Source of the DNA: Cryptomeria japonica
Taxonomy: Eukaryota; Streptophyta; Pinopsida; Cupressales; Cupressaceae
Direction: 5' to 3'
Assembly: GCF_030272615.1 (NCBI RefSeq)
Contig: NC_081413.1
Span: 189,336,903 to 189,400,902, forward strand
Length of the DNA: 64,000 nt
Shown: positions 25,451 through 37,530 of the stretch, in pieces
Layout: every line of letters begins with the position of its first letter
How positions within the stretch are numbered: position 1 is the stretch's first letter
Made by a program: the position numbers and the translations under genes
Notes under the pieces: model-generated
The model's input: only the letters and a program-made list of their open reading frames with translations
Database searches by the model: none
Told to the model about the DNA's origin: nothing

Positions 25451-25590
25451 TCACTATCGTGGAATCTGGAGGTGTCCTCACCGAAGCGAGACTAATCCCC
25501 TAGCCGGGGACTCGAACTCAAGACCATGGGGAGCATACCCATGCCTTAAGTTGCGATCCACAACCAGGTGAGCTAGGGCCGAAGCCCATA
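25451..25590 (-). mobile_element. tRNA-derived SINE-like repeat
   Basis: Read on the minus strand, TAGCTCACCTGG (25575-25564) matches a Pol III A box and GTTCGAGTCC (25517-25508) matches a B box. The stretch is GC-rich against AT-rich flanks. It does not fold into a good tRNA (the T stem is poor), so a SINE head is more likely than a tRNA gene. No clear target duplication was found. Confidence 0.55.
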
Positions 25591-26722
25591 TATTTGTATA
25601 TTTGATTTTGTATTATCAAAATATCACTTATTAGAAACACAATTGTTTCAAAAATTACAACAACAAAATTGATCGCGTTTCACAATCACATTTTGAGTTT
25701 TGGAGGTTGTATTAACATTTAATCAAAGTCATTTTTTTAATAAAGAAAATAGATTTATTAATTACCAAAGCTAGGAGGTTGTAGATGATTTAATTTATTG
25801 TATAAATGATGATTATTTGAGTTTTGATTGGACTTATCATAAGTCTTACACACCTACATTAATTAAGTTAAAATAACTTTTGAATATATTTTCCTATTGC
25901 TTTTCATTTTCAACAAAAATAACTTAAATGCAATTCTTAAAGGGTAATGCAAGAGTTTGACTAGGGAAACATTATTTTGCAATGCATGCACACTTCATGA
26001 ACACTTCCATAGAAAAATAAGTGAGAAGAAGGATGCATAGTAGCACTTTCATACTCACCATTAATGATAGGTATATCTTTGGAAAGATATTAGTTTCTTG
26101 CTAGTTTTCAAATCTCCTTTGTTATTGTTGTTTGATTATGTGGGGAACCATTCTATAAATAAGTATTTTTTTAATTTTTTAGTCTTTTTGTTAGCATGGT
26201 CTCGTTTTTGGGGAATTTCTTAACTTTACCATTAGTACTTGATATATCTTTGATAATGGCACCACTTAGCTTTGGATATTTTTAAGTTAAATATTTACCT
26301 ATAATACCCTTGTGCATTAGCTCAAATCCTTTGTTGTGTATATATTTATATTCTTGTCACCTTTCCAAAGTTCATATTCTTATTGTATTAGGGTTTAACT
26401 ATTTTCTTTAGGATTTTATAAATATGTTACAATTCCCTACAATTTTAGATCCCTAACATTCAAGTGATTTTCAAAGTTTTGAGGTTTTCATGTAATAAAT
26501 ACAAACTAACATTTAAAAAATAAATCTCATTGAATATATGCTTAAGATCCCCACTTTATTGACATCACAACTCAAAGTTCCCATGTTACTTGATGCATTT
26601 GTAGTGGTATCACTATAGTTTAAGTAACTACATTGAATTTTCCTACAAATCTCCTACAAAACTCTTATGTATTAGTTCAAATGCATTAGCATCACTTAGC
26701 ATCCATATTTTTTACCTTGTTA

Positions 26723-26798
<76 letters not shown>

Positions 26799-28129
26799 TA
26801 TTTTGTACTAATGTGTACATTACTTATTGTTGATAAGTAGAGATACAATCTATTCCTGAGCACATGAGGTTTGATTAATAGAAACCTATTGTCAATTATG
26901 AGATTGGTTCTTCATCTTCCTAGTATGATAAAAGAGACGGATTGTTCAATTATATTTTATAGTCATTATGTTTAGACATTTTTTATATGTCTCATTACAT
27001 GTAGGTATAGTGGTAATAGTGTAGAGTTATGTAACACTCTTGGCTAGCAAAATATTTTATAGACAAAACACATCATATGTCAGGTTTACAACCCATTATG
27101 ACCCTATAAAATCCTAATTTCTTGAGATGAATTTCCATTTACATTTCCACTCATATTAATTAAATGAAGTTAGGATTAGGTCCTTATTTGGAGAACTTAA
27201 AAAAGGGCACAAGATAGCCCCCCTTGATTTGATTGTGACGAATGTTAGGCCCCTAAGAAAAAATGGAAGTTAGTTAAGATAGGGTGCACAAATTATCCAT
27301 TTATAACATGTATAATTTTATATTTCTTTTTATAAAAGTGGCTATTCAAATCTTAATTATTCATGAAAATTGGATTCCTTGAAAAATTCTAATAGTTTTC
27401 AGAGACAAATTGCAAAATTTTGTTAATTTAGGAGAAATTTGTGGTCCATTAAAATTTAATGTAAATGTAAACTTTAAAGGCCAAAAAAATAGTTTAAAAT
27501 GATGTAATTTTGAAAAACTGATTGTACCCTTATGTTTTTTATGAAAATAATTTTTTGTTCACTATAAATTTGTAAAAAAATGATATGTTAACAATTTATA
27601 GAAAAAAGAAGCTCCTTTTCAAACTTTGAGAAGACTAGTGATTAACCAATCATGACCTAGTGGTTAGGTAATCATGATTAGGAAATTAAGAAACTATAGC
27701 TTGACAGTGCACTGAGGGTGACCAAGTGGTTAAGGAACGATGACTTGATTGTTAGGAGCTTCATTTGAGTGATTACTTGGTGGTTAGTAAATTAAATAGC
27801 TATTTTGATTGCTTCTTGGTGTTGGAGTAATTAGGTAATCACATTTGTAATTATTTAATCATTCATTAATTACTTAGGCCCCCTATTGCTTTATTACACT
27901 TAAGCTAAACATAAGAGTGCTTTTCTATAGTTAGATTAAGCTATATTTAGGTCATTTTGTCTTAATTCATTAGATGAGGACAATTGTCATTATCTAACTT
28001 AATCCTCATCTAGTTGAATTCAAATAATTATTCAATATAGGTTAATCTCATTATTAAATGCTTGTGTGGATCAACTCATCTTTCTCAAGGTTGCATAATA
28101 CTCAATCATAGATTTTTTTAGATGTGGTA
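25591..28129. other. intergenic, no gene
   Basis: AT-rich. Parts near 26050-26170 (GATATCTTTGGAAAGATATT, ATGTGGGGAACCAT) recur at about 47210-47270, marking shared upstream sequence of LecRK units. Around 27640-27850 TAGTGGTTAGGTAATCA-like words recur loosely. Confidence 0.6.
26724..26796. repeat. (TA)n microsatellite
   Basis: About 36 uninterrupted TA units. Confidence 0.98.
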
Positions 28130-28648
28130 AGTGTGTAAGGTGAAAAATGATGATGACAAACTATTGCGAAACCACAAAAGATCCAACCACAACAAACCCT
28201 AGTTTTACAATAAAGCATTCACAATACACCAATGAAGAAACCTAAGAACATGCAAATCAACAAATTGAAACAATAACACCATTCACATGCCAAGTAGGGT
28301 TTGATCTCCATTGTCTCCTATCTCCATTGATCTTGTTTGATATATTGACTCTCAGATATTTGTATTGTGCACAAGAGCTCAACAAAGAACGAATTTTGGT
28401 TGTAAAGTTGCTTGATCGCAAGAAATCTTGATAAACACATTAGGATTAGAAGGATAAAATTATATAGAAGACACTTTAGAAAAAGGAGGGATAGGATTAA
28501 GAGGTGAAAGAAATAAATGGCCGGCTAGGATTAAAGGGTAGGTATAGAAAATGACAAAATAATAAGAGGGTAATTAGGAAAAATAATAAAATAATGAAGG
28601 GGTAGGTAGAGGAAAATTAAGAGATAAATGACATGTCTCATAGAATGA
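28130..28648 (-). mobile_element. LTR remnant, downstream part (interrupted by foldback element)
   Basis: On the minus strand this continues the LTR that starts at 34806 once the foldback element is removed. It holds a TATA-like TCTATATAATTTTATCC at about 28475-28459. The 3' limit is uncertain (candidate CA ends near 28170-28150). Confidence 0.5.
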
Positions 28649-28798
28649 GGGTAAGTGCACAAAGTTGTGGTACCAAAAAGGTGCCACTTTTTACCTTTTC
28701 ATAAAAAATGCATCATTGGCATGAAAAGGTCGTCCAAACCTTCGGGTTGGATGCCCAAGGAAAAACCAATCCAAAGGGTTAGTATTTTCCCATGCAAA

Positions 28799-28915
28799 AC
28801 ATTTGGCGAGCGCCATATTTTTGAATTTTCACATTTGGTGCTCCACAAATGTGAAAAGTCATTTTTTTCATTTGGTTGGCGCCAAATTTGGCATGCGCCA
28901 ATGTGAAAAGTCATT
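28799..28915. repeat. TTTGGC/GCCAAA palindrome cluster, left arm of copy 2
   Basis: Counterpart of 2023-2140: TTTGGCGAGCGCCATATTT, TTTGGTTGGCGCCAAA and TTTGGCATGCGCCAA occur with AAAAGTCA spacers. More decayed than copy 1. The right arm keeps only one (TTTGGCGCTCGCGAAA near 33807). Confidence 0.7.
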
Positions 28916-29209
28916 TTTTACATTTGAAGGTTTTGTGAGTGTGCAGATTTCCCATTTTGGGCACAAGTTATACCCATCTCGGAAGGAGAATATATACATG
29001 AAATATAACATTTAAGTATAAGAATCTTATACTTTAAGTTATATTTCATGTATATATTGGCAGGATGTTTGAGAGTGGTTTCAACACTATAGGAGTTATA
29101 ATGTAGATTCTAGTTTTTAGAGGATCATATAAAATTTCAGACAACCAAATTTTAGTAATCAGCATATCAAATTTTAGTAATCAACATGCTCCTATTAGCA
29201 TTCTTTAGC

Positions 29210-30724
29210 TATGTAGATCTGACTCTCTTTATCTTCCCCAAACTCTAGACCTATCTCTATCCCTCTCTATCTCTCTCTAACTTCCCTCTCCCCTCTTTAG
29301 GTATATCCTACCCTCTCTATCTTTTGTTCCTTCCTTAACTCCATATGTATCCTTGACTCCCTCCCTCTCTCTTCTTCTTTCTCATTCTCTTATTATTTCT
29401 CTCCCCTCCCTCTCCATTCTCTTGGTCACTACCTATCCCTTCTATCCTCTCTCTCCCCATATATAGGGCTTTCTCTCCCTTCCTATTCACGTCATTACCT
29501 CTCCCTCCCTATATTATTATCAACCTCTCACCCACCCTCTAGGTTTCTAACATATCTAATTGTCCACCCTCTAGTTCTCTTCCTCCATCTCCATCTTTAT
29601 CTCCCTCTCCCTTACTCCTATCCATTTATGAACTCTCTCCCTCTATTCTCTCTCTCTAAACCTGTCTACTTCATCATTCCTTAGGTATTTGAATTCCTCC
29701 ATGTCTACCTCTCCATCTATCCCCTCTTAGTCATCTCTTTGCTCTTCTATCTATTCCCTCTCTCCATTGTCTAGGTCGTCACCTCTCAATCCTACCATCT
29801 CTCCCTCTCAAATTTATAGGTTTCTCCCTCATTACCTCTCCACATATCTACCTATCCATCAATATCTCATTAGGAACCCATCTCTATGACCCCCCCTCTC
29901 TCTCATCTAGGTATTTAACCTCTCTCTCACATTCTACATATCTCATCTCTCTATTTATCCCCTCTCTAGTTCTCTCCCCTCCTCTCCATCTATCACCCCT
30001 TACCCATCTCCCTTTATAAACTTTCTCCTTCGTTTATCTCTCCTATAACCTCTTTATCTTCCATAAACTCTAGACCTATTACTCTCCCTTTCTCTCTATT
30101 TCTTCTCTCTCTCTCTCCCCCTCTCTAGGTCTCTCTTATACTCTCTCCCTTTCTCTCTCTCTCACCTTACCTCCTTATCTCCATATCTATCCTTCCCTCC
30201 CTCCATATCTCTTCTCCTCCTATTGTTTCTCTCCACTCTCTCTTTGTTCTCTTGATCACTACCTATCCCTCCCAACCTCTATCTCCATACCTATTTTTAT
30301 CTCTTATTTCCTTCTCTCTCTCTCACCTATCTACCCCATCCCTCTTTAGGTCTCTTAGTCACCCCCTACCCAACTTTCCATCTACTCTTATCTCTCTCTT
30401 TCTCTTTATTCTTCACACTCTCCTCTTCTCTCTCCCTCCCCTCTCCAGGTCATCACCTCTTCCTCCCCGATATAGTATTTAGATAATGGGTTGTAGGATA
30501 TAAGATTAACGGTATAAGATACAAGATTGATGATACATAGTTTAGGGAACATAGGGTTGAGGGTAGTGGTCATAATTATTCCTCCCTCTATCTCTCCATC
30601 TTCCTCTCTCTCTTCTCTCTCACCTCTCTCTCCTCTCCCTAAGTATCTCCCTCCCTCTCTGTCTCCCCGTTCCTTACCCTCATATATATCTTCCTTACTC
30701 TCGTATATATCTTCCTTACTCTCG

Positions 30725-30781
<57 letters not shown>
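29210..30781. repeat. pyrimidine-rich arm of foldback copy 2
   Basis: Reverse-complement counterpart of the purine arm at 32311-33640, with a pure (CT)n tract at about 30726-30781. All open frames are low-complexity Ser/Leu/Pro strings. Confidence 0.9.
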
Positions 30782-30783
<2 letters not shown>

Positions 30784-32310
30784 TAAGGGGTCATATGGTG
30801 TCCTATGACCCTTTAGGACACGATATGACCCCTTAGGACACCATATGGTGTCATTATGGGTTGTATGGTGTCCTAAGCGGTCATTAGGTGTCTTTTGACC
30901 CCTTAGGACACCATATGACCCCTTAGGTGTTGTTAGGGATCATATTGTGTCCTAAGGGGTCATATAGGGTCATATGGTGTCATATGACCCCTTAGGACAC
31001 CATATGACCCCTTAGGTGTCATTAGGGGTCATATTGTGTCCTAAGGGGTCATATTGTGTCTTATGACCATTTAGGACACCATATGACCCCTGAGGACATC
31101 ATATGGTGTCGTTATGGGTTGTATTGTGTCCTAAGGGGTCATATGGTGTGCCCTTAGGGCACAATATGACTCCTTAGGTGTCATCAGGGGTCATATTATG
31201 TCCTAAGGGGTCATATGGTGTCTTATGACCCCCTAGGACACCACTTGGTATCGTTATGGGTCATATGGTATCCTAAGAGGTTATATAGTGTCTTATGAAC
31301 CCTTAGGACACCATATGGTGTCGTTATGGGTCGTATGGTGTGCTAAGGGGTCATATGGTGTTTTATGACCCCTTAGGACACCATATGGTGTCATTATAAG
31401 TTGTTTGGTGTGCTAAATGGTCATATGGTGTCCTATGACCCCGTAAGGGGTTGTTAAGGGTCATAGTGTCGTAAGGGGTCATATGGTGTCCTATGACCCC
31501 TTAGGACACCATATGACCCCTTAGGACACAATATGGTATCGTTATGGGTTGTATGGTGTCCTATGATCCCTTAGGACACCATATGACCCCTTAGGACACA
31601 ATATGGTGTCGTTATGGGTCGTATGGTGTCCTATAACCCCTTAGGACACCATATGATCTCTTAGGTGTTATTAGGGATCATATTGTGTCCTAACGGGTCA
31701 TTTGGTGTGTTATGACCCCTTAAGACATAATATGACCCCTTAGGACACCTTATGTTGTCATTATGGGTCGTATGGTATCTTAAGGGGTCATATGGTGTCC
31801 TAAGGGATCATAGGACATCATAGGACCATACTGACACCATATGGTGTACTAGGGGGTCATATGGTGTCCTAAGGGGTCATAAGACACCATACGAACCATA
31901 CGCACACCATATGGTGTACTAAGGGATAATATGGTGTCCTAAGGGGTCATAGGACACCATATGACCCCTTAGGATACAATATGACCTCTAATGACACCTA
32001 AGGGGTCATATGGTGTTCGTATGGTGTCCTAAGGGGTCATATGGTGTCCTATGATCACTTAGGACACCATATGGTGTTGTTATGGGTCGTATGGTAACCT
32101 TAGAGGTCATATGGTGTCCTATGATCCCTTAGGACACCATATGACCCCTTCGGTGTTGTTAGGGGTCATATTGTGTCCTAAGGGGTCATATGGTGTCCTA
32201 TGAGGACACCATATGGTGTCGTTATGGGTTGTATGGTGTCCTAAGGGGTCATATGGTGTCCTATGAGCCCTTAGGACACCATATGACCTATTACGTGTTG
32301 TTACGAGTCA
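30782..32310. repeat. palindromic satellite array, copy 2
   Basis: About 1.5 kb of GACCCCTTAGGACACCATAT in both orientations, with spacer variants GGTGTCGTTATGGGTCGTAT and GGTGTCATTAGGGGTCAT. The unit is the same as at 325-866. It separates the pyrimidine arm from the purine arm and so forms the loop of the foldback structure. Confidence 0.92.
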
Positions 32311-33640
32311 TAAGATATGGGGAAAGAGAGATGAGAGACCTCAATGACAAGAGAGAGGATTAAGACAGATAGAGGAGGCGAGAGAGAGGTGAGTAATGAG
32401 ACTTGATGTAGAGGTAGATAGGTGGAGAAGAAGGAAGCGAGAAACCTAGAGAGGGGAGAGAGAAATTTGATGCCATAGAATGTAGAGAGAGGATACAAGA
32501 GGAATAGAGAATAAAAAAGTGGGGGAGTGAGATATATATGGGGGTATGTATGGATGGGGAGATAGAGAGGGAGAGGGGAAGAAAGGAAGAGAGATACGTA
32601 GAGAGGGGAGGGAGGGAGAAGATAAGAGATAGAAGAAAAAAGAGAGGAGTAAGAGGGGACAGATGGAGAGGTAGACATGAAGTGAGAGACCTATGGAAGA
32701 AGGAGATAAAGAGGTTAGGGGAGGAAGAGAAGAGGAGGGAGTTCATAAAGGGATAGGGTTAAGGAGGAGGGAGCGAGAGATAGAGAGGGAGAGAGAGAAC
32801 TATAGAGGGGACATATAGATAGGTGAGAGACCTAGATTGCGAGAGAGGAGTGAGATAGATAGAGGGGGATAAAGAGAGGTGGGTATCAAGACCTATATGA
32901 AAAGGTAGATAGGTGGAGAGTAAGGGAGGGAGAAACCTAGAGAGGGGAGAGAGGGCGGGTTGGAGAGTTAATGAGCTAGACAATGAAGATAGAGAATAAG
33001 AGAGGAAAAGAGATAATGATAGAGTGGGGGAAGGAGATATAAATGGAGAGGGGAAGAAAGGAAGGGAGAGATCTAGAGAGGGAAGGGAGAGAGAAGATAA
33101 GAGATAGAAGAACAAAGAGATGAGTAAGAGGGGATGGATGGAGAGGTAGAAATGGAGGGAGCGAGAGACCTAGAGAATGAGGAGATGGATCTAGGTTTGG
33201 AGAGAGAGAAGAGAGGGAGAGTGTTCATAAATAGATAGGGGCAAGGGAAAGGGAGAGAAAGGTGGAGAGGGAGGGAGAGAACTAGAACGTGGACAATTAG
33301 ATAAGTGAGAATCCTAGAGGAGGAGAGAGATGTGGGTAATAATATAGGGAGGGAGAGGTAGTGAGGTGAATAGGGAGGGAAGGAGAGCCCTAGATATGGG
33401 GAGAGAGAGGATACAAGGGTGTGAACAAGAGAAACAAGTGGGAGGGGAGAGAAATAATAAGAGAGTGAGAGAGAAGAGAGATGAAGGGAGTCAAGGATAT
33501 AAATTAGGGTACAAGGAAATGATGAAAGGTAGAGAGGGTGGGATATACCTAGAGAGGGGAGAGAGAAGTGAGAGAGACAAGAGAGGGAGAGAGATAGGTG
33601 TAGAGTTTAGGGAAGATAAAGATAGTAAGATACAGATCTA
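32311..33640. repeat. purine-rich arm of foldback copy 2
   Basis: GAGAGG/GGGAGA-rich plus strand; 32760-33640 closely matches 867-1750. No gene. Confidence 0.9.
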
Positions 33641-34711
33641 AAGAATGCTAATAGGAGCATGTTGATTACTGAAATTTGACTAAGTATGAAAATCAATATG
33701 ATCCTCTAAAAACTAGAATCTACATTATAACTCCTACAAAGTTGAAACCGTGCCCAAGTTGAAAAATTTGTATCACAAAATCTTCAAATTGGGCAATGCA
33801 GGACATTTGGCGCTCGCGAAATGGTCTGCATTGGAAACCACCAACCCTTTGGGTTGTACTGTACATGGGCATCCAACCCAAAGGGTTGGATGACCATTTC
33901 AGGCCTGAGACGTGTTTTTAACATAAGATTATAGAATTTCACATATTTTTGGCCGTGCTCTCCATCAGGTTTGCACGTGTTTCAATAAAACTAAAAAAAA
34001 ACACCATAGAGACCTCAATCTCTCTCTTAGCTATCCAAGCATGTAATTCTTTTCACATTTTGATTTCGTTAAGGCTTTCATCTATAATTTCTTTTGTTAG
34101 TGTGTCCGTTTTTGGTCAAAAACCAACATGCACTATTATGCGTATAGTTTTTTATATGTTCATCGGATTTTGAAGAAACTTACATTTTTAGAAACTAGAC
34201 TCCATTATACACAATTTAAAACAATTTTTTTTTTGATTTTCGACTAGTTTTCAATGATTTTAGGGGGGAGCATGCTCAAATTTCTATTTTTTCAGGATGT
34301 GTCCACTTCGAAAATTAGTAAAAAATCATATACTCATTAAAAAATTAGCCAAAAAATTTGGCATAAAATACAAGGTGTTAGCTAATTTCTCACCAAAGAG
34401 ATTTTAAAAATTCAAAAAAAAAAAAGTTAATATTTCAAGGGGGGCACAACAGACGGTATGTTATGTTTTTTGCATAAAAACAGGACCACTTTTTGTGGCC
34501 CCCCTTTTTGAAGCCCTTAATCTCCACCATTTTCAAAAAAAATTAGTAGTTTAGAAAGTAGACTCGAAGCACTCTGACTCTTATTCTTATTGCATCTTCA
34601 AATTTGGAGTGTAACTATGTTCAATTTGTTGTTGACGTTCAGAGTTTGCTAATTTCAGAAAAAAGTGGCATCTTAAAACCCCCTTTTGGTACCACAACTT
34701 GGTGCACATAC

Positions 34712-34806
34712 CCATGAAAAAGCTAATGAATTAATACAGGAATTGGGACCAATTAAATAAATAAAATATTTATTTAATTTAGGGAAAGATAATTTAGGTG
34801 TCTACA
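34712..34806 (-). mobile_element. LTR remnant, 5' part, with adjoining polypurine tract
   Basis: On the minus strand the LTR begins TGTAGACACC at 34806, directly after AAAGAGGGGCAAAA (34820-34807), a good polypurine tract. The LTR is cut at 34712 by the foldback element and resumes at 28648. Confidence 0.6.
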
Positions 34807-35549
34807 TTTTGCCCCTCTTTGAGACAATGTAGCCCATTGTGTTGTTTCAAAGAAGATAAACTGATACAAAGTTGCCCCAAGAAGAGAATGATATGAGCCC
34901 TCGAGAGATTGGATGAATTTTTTTGAAAAAAATGCAAACAATCTCTAGATAAGAGAGAAAGGCTAGAAAAGTGAAGGATAAAAGGTGAAACTGTGTATAT
35001 GCAATGATGGCTCGTATAGGCTTGGCCTTAGTACGTATGTGTTTAGGTAGGCTGAAATCAACAATTTTGTGATAGAAATACACTGTCAATTGGATAAACT
35101 GTTGAGATGACTCACTCAAATAGGTGCCCAAGGGAAGACAAATTGAAAACAAGGCTAAAATTGGAAACCATGTGATAGACATGCATCACCAATTAGATAA
35201 GAGACATAGATGATTCACTCAATAGGTGCCCTAGCGAGGATAGGATAAAATTGCTAAGAAGGTCTAGGATAAGCCATCCCCACCCCCCCCCCCCGCCCCC
35301 CCCCCCAAAAAAAAAAGGGAAAGGAAATTTATACATACCTTGAATTTGGGAGACTTGGTCTTCTCAGAGTTTCGACTGAACCACTTAAGCACCCAACTGG
35401 TAAATGGTGGGGGCTGAGAAATTGAGAAATCTTATAATAAACATTTTGGCTGAAACATATGTGCCATTAGGCGCCACGCGGATGCCAAATAGTTTCGATC
35501 GAATCCGTTTCTTTAGAAACTATTTGGCTGGCCTCAAGTGCTTTCTCCC
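34807..35549. other. retroelement internal remnant, no coding sequence recognised
   Basis: Upstream (minus strand) of the LTR start. No protein domain is visible. A C tract of about 24 bases broken by one G, followed by an A run, lies at 35283-35317 and may be an assembly weak spot. Confidence 0.4.
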
Positions 35550-36965
35550 CTTAATATTGCATGCTTTCTTTAGCGATTGGTTTAGTAAACACTACCCCTA
35601 GGTGAAAGACTCCTCCATATTGGGATTCCTTGCTCGAGCTTTCCCTCCTATTACAATCTCGAGTTATTCACACACTTATTTTGGACTTTCCTAGTGGCCT
35701 AAAGCACACTTGGACTTGGATTCTCTACATTTTCTTGCCCTTTCATCTCAGTGGATCTATTACTTAAAGACTTTCCATGCTTGGGATGTCATTCAAAGAC
35801 TAACTTACATTACTAATTACAAAATTTAGAATTTCTTCAAAACCATTATTCTTTTTCAATTCTAAAGACTAAAATCAATATCTTTAATGATAAGAGTATC
35901 TCTTAACAATTCTCTATTGATGATTTTTTTTTTTTTTTCAAATCTAAACAAATAGAACTTACTCGATCACTAGAGGAATACTCCTCACACCATGAGTAGA
36001 ATTTTGCCCAAAAGCACACCTTAAAGATAACCAAGTAATAGTAGAACAATTATTTTTCCTCTCATCATTAATAAAGGATTTGGAGCTTACTTTCAATTGA
36101 AAAGTTCGGTGGTTGTCTCTAAACTAAAAAGGATATAAACACAAAAGTGATTATTCCTACTTTCTCAAACGTGTCGAAATCTTACAGCAAAAAATTGTTT
36201 GCTCTCGGTGTGGGAATTCAGAGAAGCGAAGTTTCTTTTTTGACTTGACCGTGAATGGTCGTTGTGGGGTATGGATTCTGATGCTTGCGTGAGAGGACGA
36301 GTTATTCTATGTACACGAGTTATTCCACCCGCATTAAGCAATTCTACACAAAACTGGCCAAACTTTTCATTGAGAATGAGGTTTGTGAAGTGAGGTATGA
36401 AATGAGGAGTCAACGTCTAAATTAAAAGATTCAAAGTTTATAGATTAGTTTAAAGTTTATGAATATGTAGTTTCTTTTTTCATAAGTAGAAGAATAGATG
36501 ATCCTTTCCACACGATTCATTTATTAATTTCCAACTCTTCACATAACAGATTATCATTATAAATTATATAAATGTGTGCAGTCAGACTAATATACATTAT
36601 AACAAATTGAACACTCCCTATCCCACCATTGCAACACTACTTTACTTGCTGTGTTAATATCTCAGAATCGATTAGAATACTGTGCTGTCATTGCTGGTCT
36701 AACATGCCAATTCACAAGTTTACTTTCTATAAAAAATTCACTCGCTGTTTGCTGTTGACGAATGCAAAACAGTTAGATGAAATAATTCCAACCGCATCAA
36801 ACTGCAATTTCAATGTAAGAATGGTTAAAAAGCTGAGGGCACATGAAGATCCACAGGCAAAGCAGCCTCTTCTGTGGATCAGGGTTTGAACACATGAGCC
36901 CTCGCCCTTATCATAATCCCCCTCAAGCTACTAATCAACAGCATCCGGTAACCTTTGAAAACACT
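35550..36965. repeat. segmental duplication shared with 59170-60660 (LecRK unit flank)
   Basis: Collinear similarity with 59170-60660 over about 1.4 kb: shared words include CCCCTAGGTGAAAGACTCCT, GTGGGAATTCAGAGAAGCGA and CATTGCTGGTCTAACAT. It holds an orphan LecRK upstream region (about 36160-36420) and the 3' flank of the next unit. No LecRK body remains to its left. Confidence 0.85.
36840..36965 (-). pseudogene. LecRK kinase 3'-end remnant
   Basis: The minus-strand sequence matches the last coding part of LecRK2 (60479-60655) but lacks two internal blocks. The first deletion joins two copies of GCCTC; the second joins two copies of AGCC. The remaining kinase and lectin exons are absent, and about 410 bp further up (37373-37480) LecRK upstream sequence already appears, so nearly the whole gene body is lost. 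Confidence 0.8.
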
Positions 36966-37530
36966 TTTATAATACTATATTAATTTGTAAAACTTTAAGA
37001 TCATAATAACACGAAACCCCCTTTTTCAAATCTTTGTATAGATACTTTATTCAGAACTTTCATATATATTCTTAACATATTTTTATTGATGTGACATTAT
37101 AAATAGTTCCAAATTTAATTCCAACAAAAAAAAGACAGGAAAGAGGAGTCCTCCTTTGTGCTGGTTTAGGTTTGGTATTGTAGCGTGGATGTAATTCCAA
37201 GAAAAAGTAATTGGGAGATTAGACTTTGAACTTTTAATGAGAAAATTTGACGTGTAACTACAATCTTTCCAAAAACAAAGTTGAAAAATTCAAATCCAAA
37301 TCTTTCTTCGACACCAGAGCATTGAACTCATTTTTCTAAGCAACGTCTCTTGGGAGTTTTTTAATTCTTAGGGTGAGAGAATTCAGGAAAAAGTAAACTC
37401 TCATTTTTGACTGGACTGTGAATAGTGGTTGTGCGGTATGGGCTAAACTGACCATTTCAATCTATGCTGCTAAAATTGTTGTACAAAACTTAGACAATTT
37501 TTTGATGTATTCATAAAAACATATCCAAAC
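36966..37530. other. degenerate LecRK flank
   Basis: About 37373-37480 (TTTTTGACTGGACTGTGAAT, GGTTGTGCGGTATGG) resembles the LecRK upstream block seen at 36225-36300 and 25080-25120. The rest is AT-rich with no gene. Confidence 0.55.

Larger units (their letters stand above)
28649..34711. mobile_element. foldback-like element, copy 2 (complete, 6.06 kb)
   Basis: The ends are inverted: GGGTAAGTGCACAAAGTTGT at 28649 against the reverse complement of ...ACAACTTGGTGCACATACCC at 34711. Long inverted arms follow. Left: end region 28649-29210, then a pyrimidine-rich tract to 30781. Right: a purine-rich tract 32311-33640, then end region to 34711. A palindromic satellite (30782-32310) fills the centre. 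The left end region lacks about 700 bp present in the right one (about 33950-34660). ATGA flanks both sides (28645-28648 and 34712-34715) as a possible 4 bp target duplication. No transposase is encoded, so mobilisation would need another element. Confidence 0.8.

Noticed and set aside
25498-25580. Functional tRNA gene on the minus strand
   Set aside because: A and B boxes are present, but the T stem does not pair and the anticodon arm is not convincing; a SINE head is likelier.
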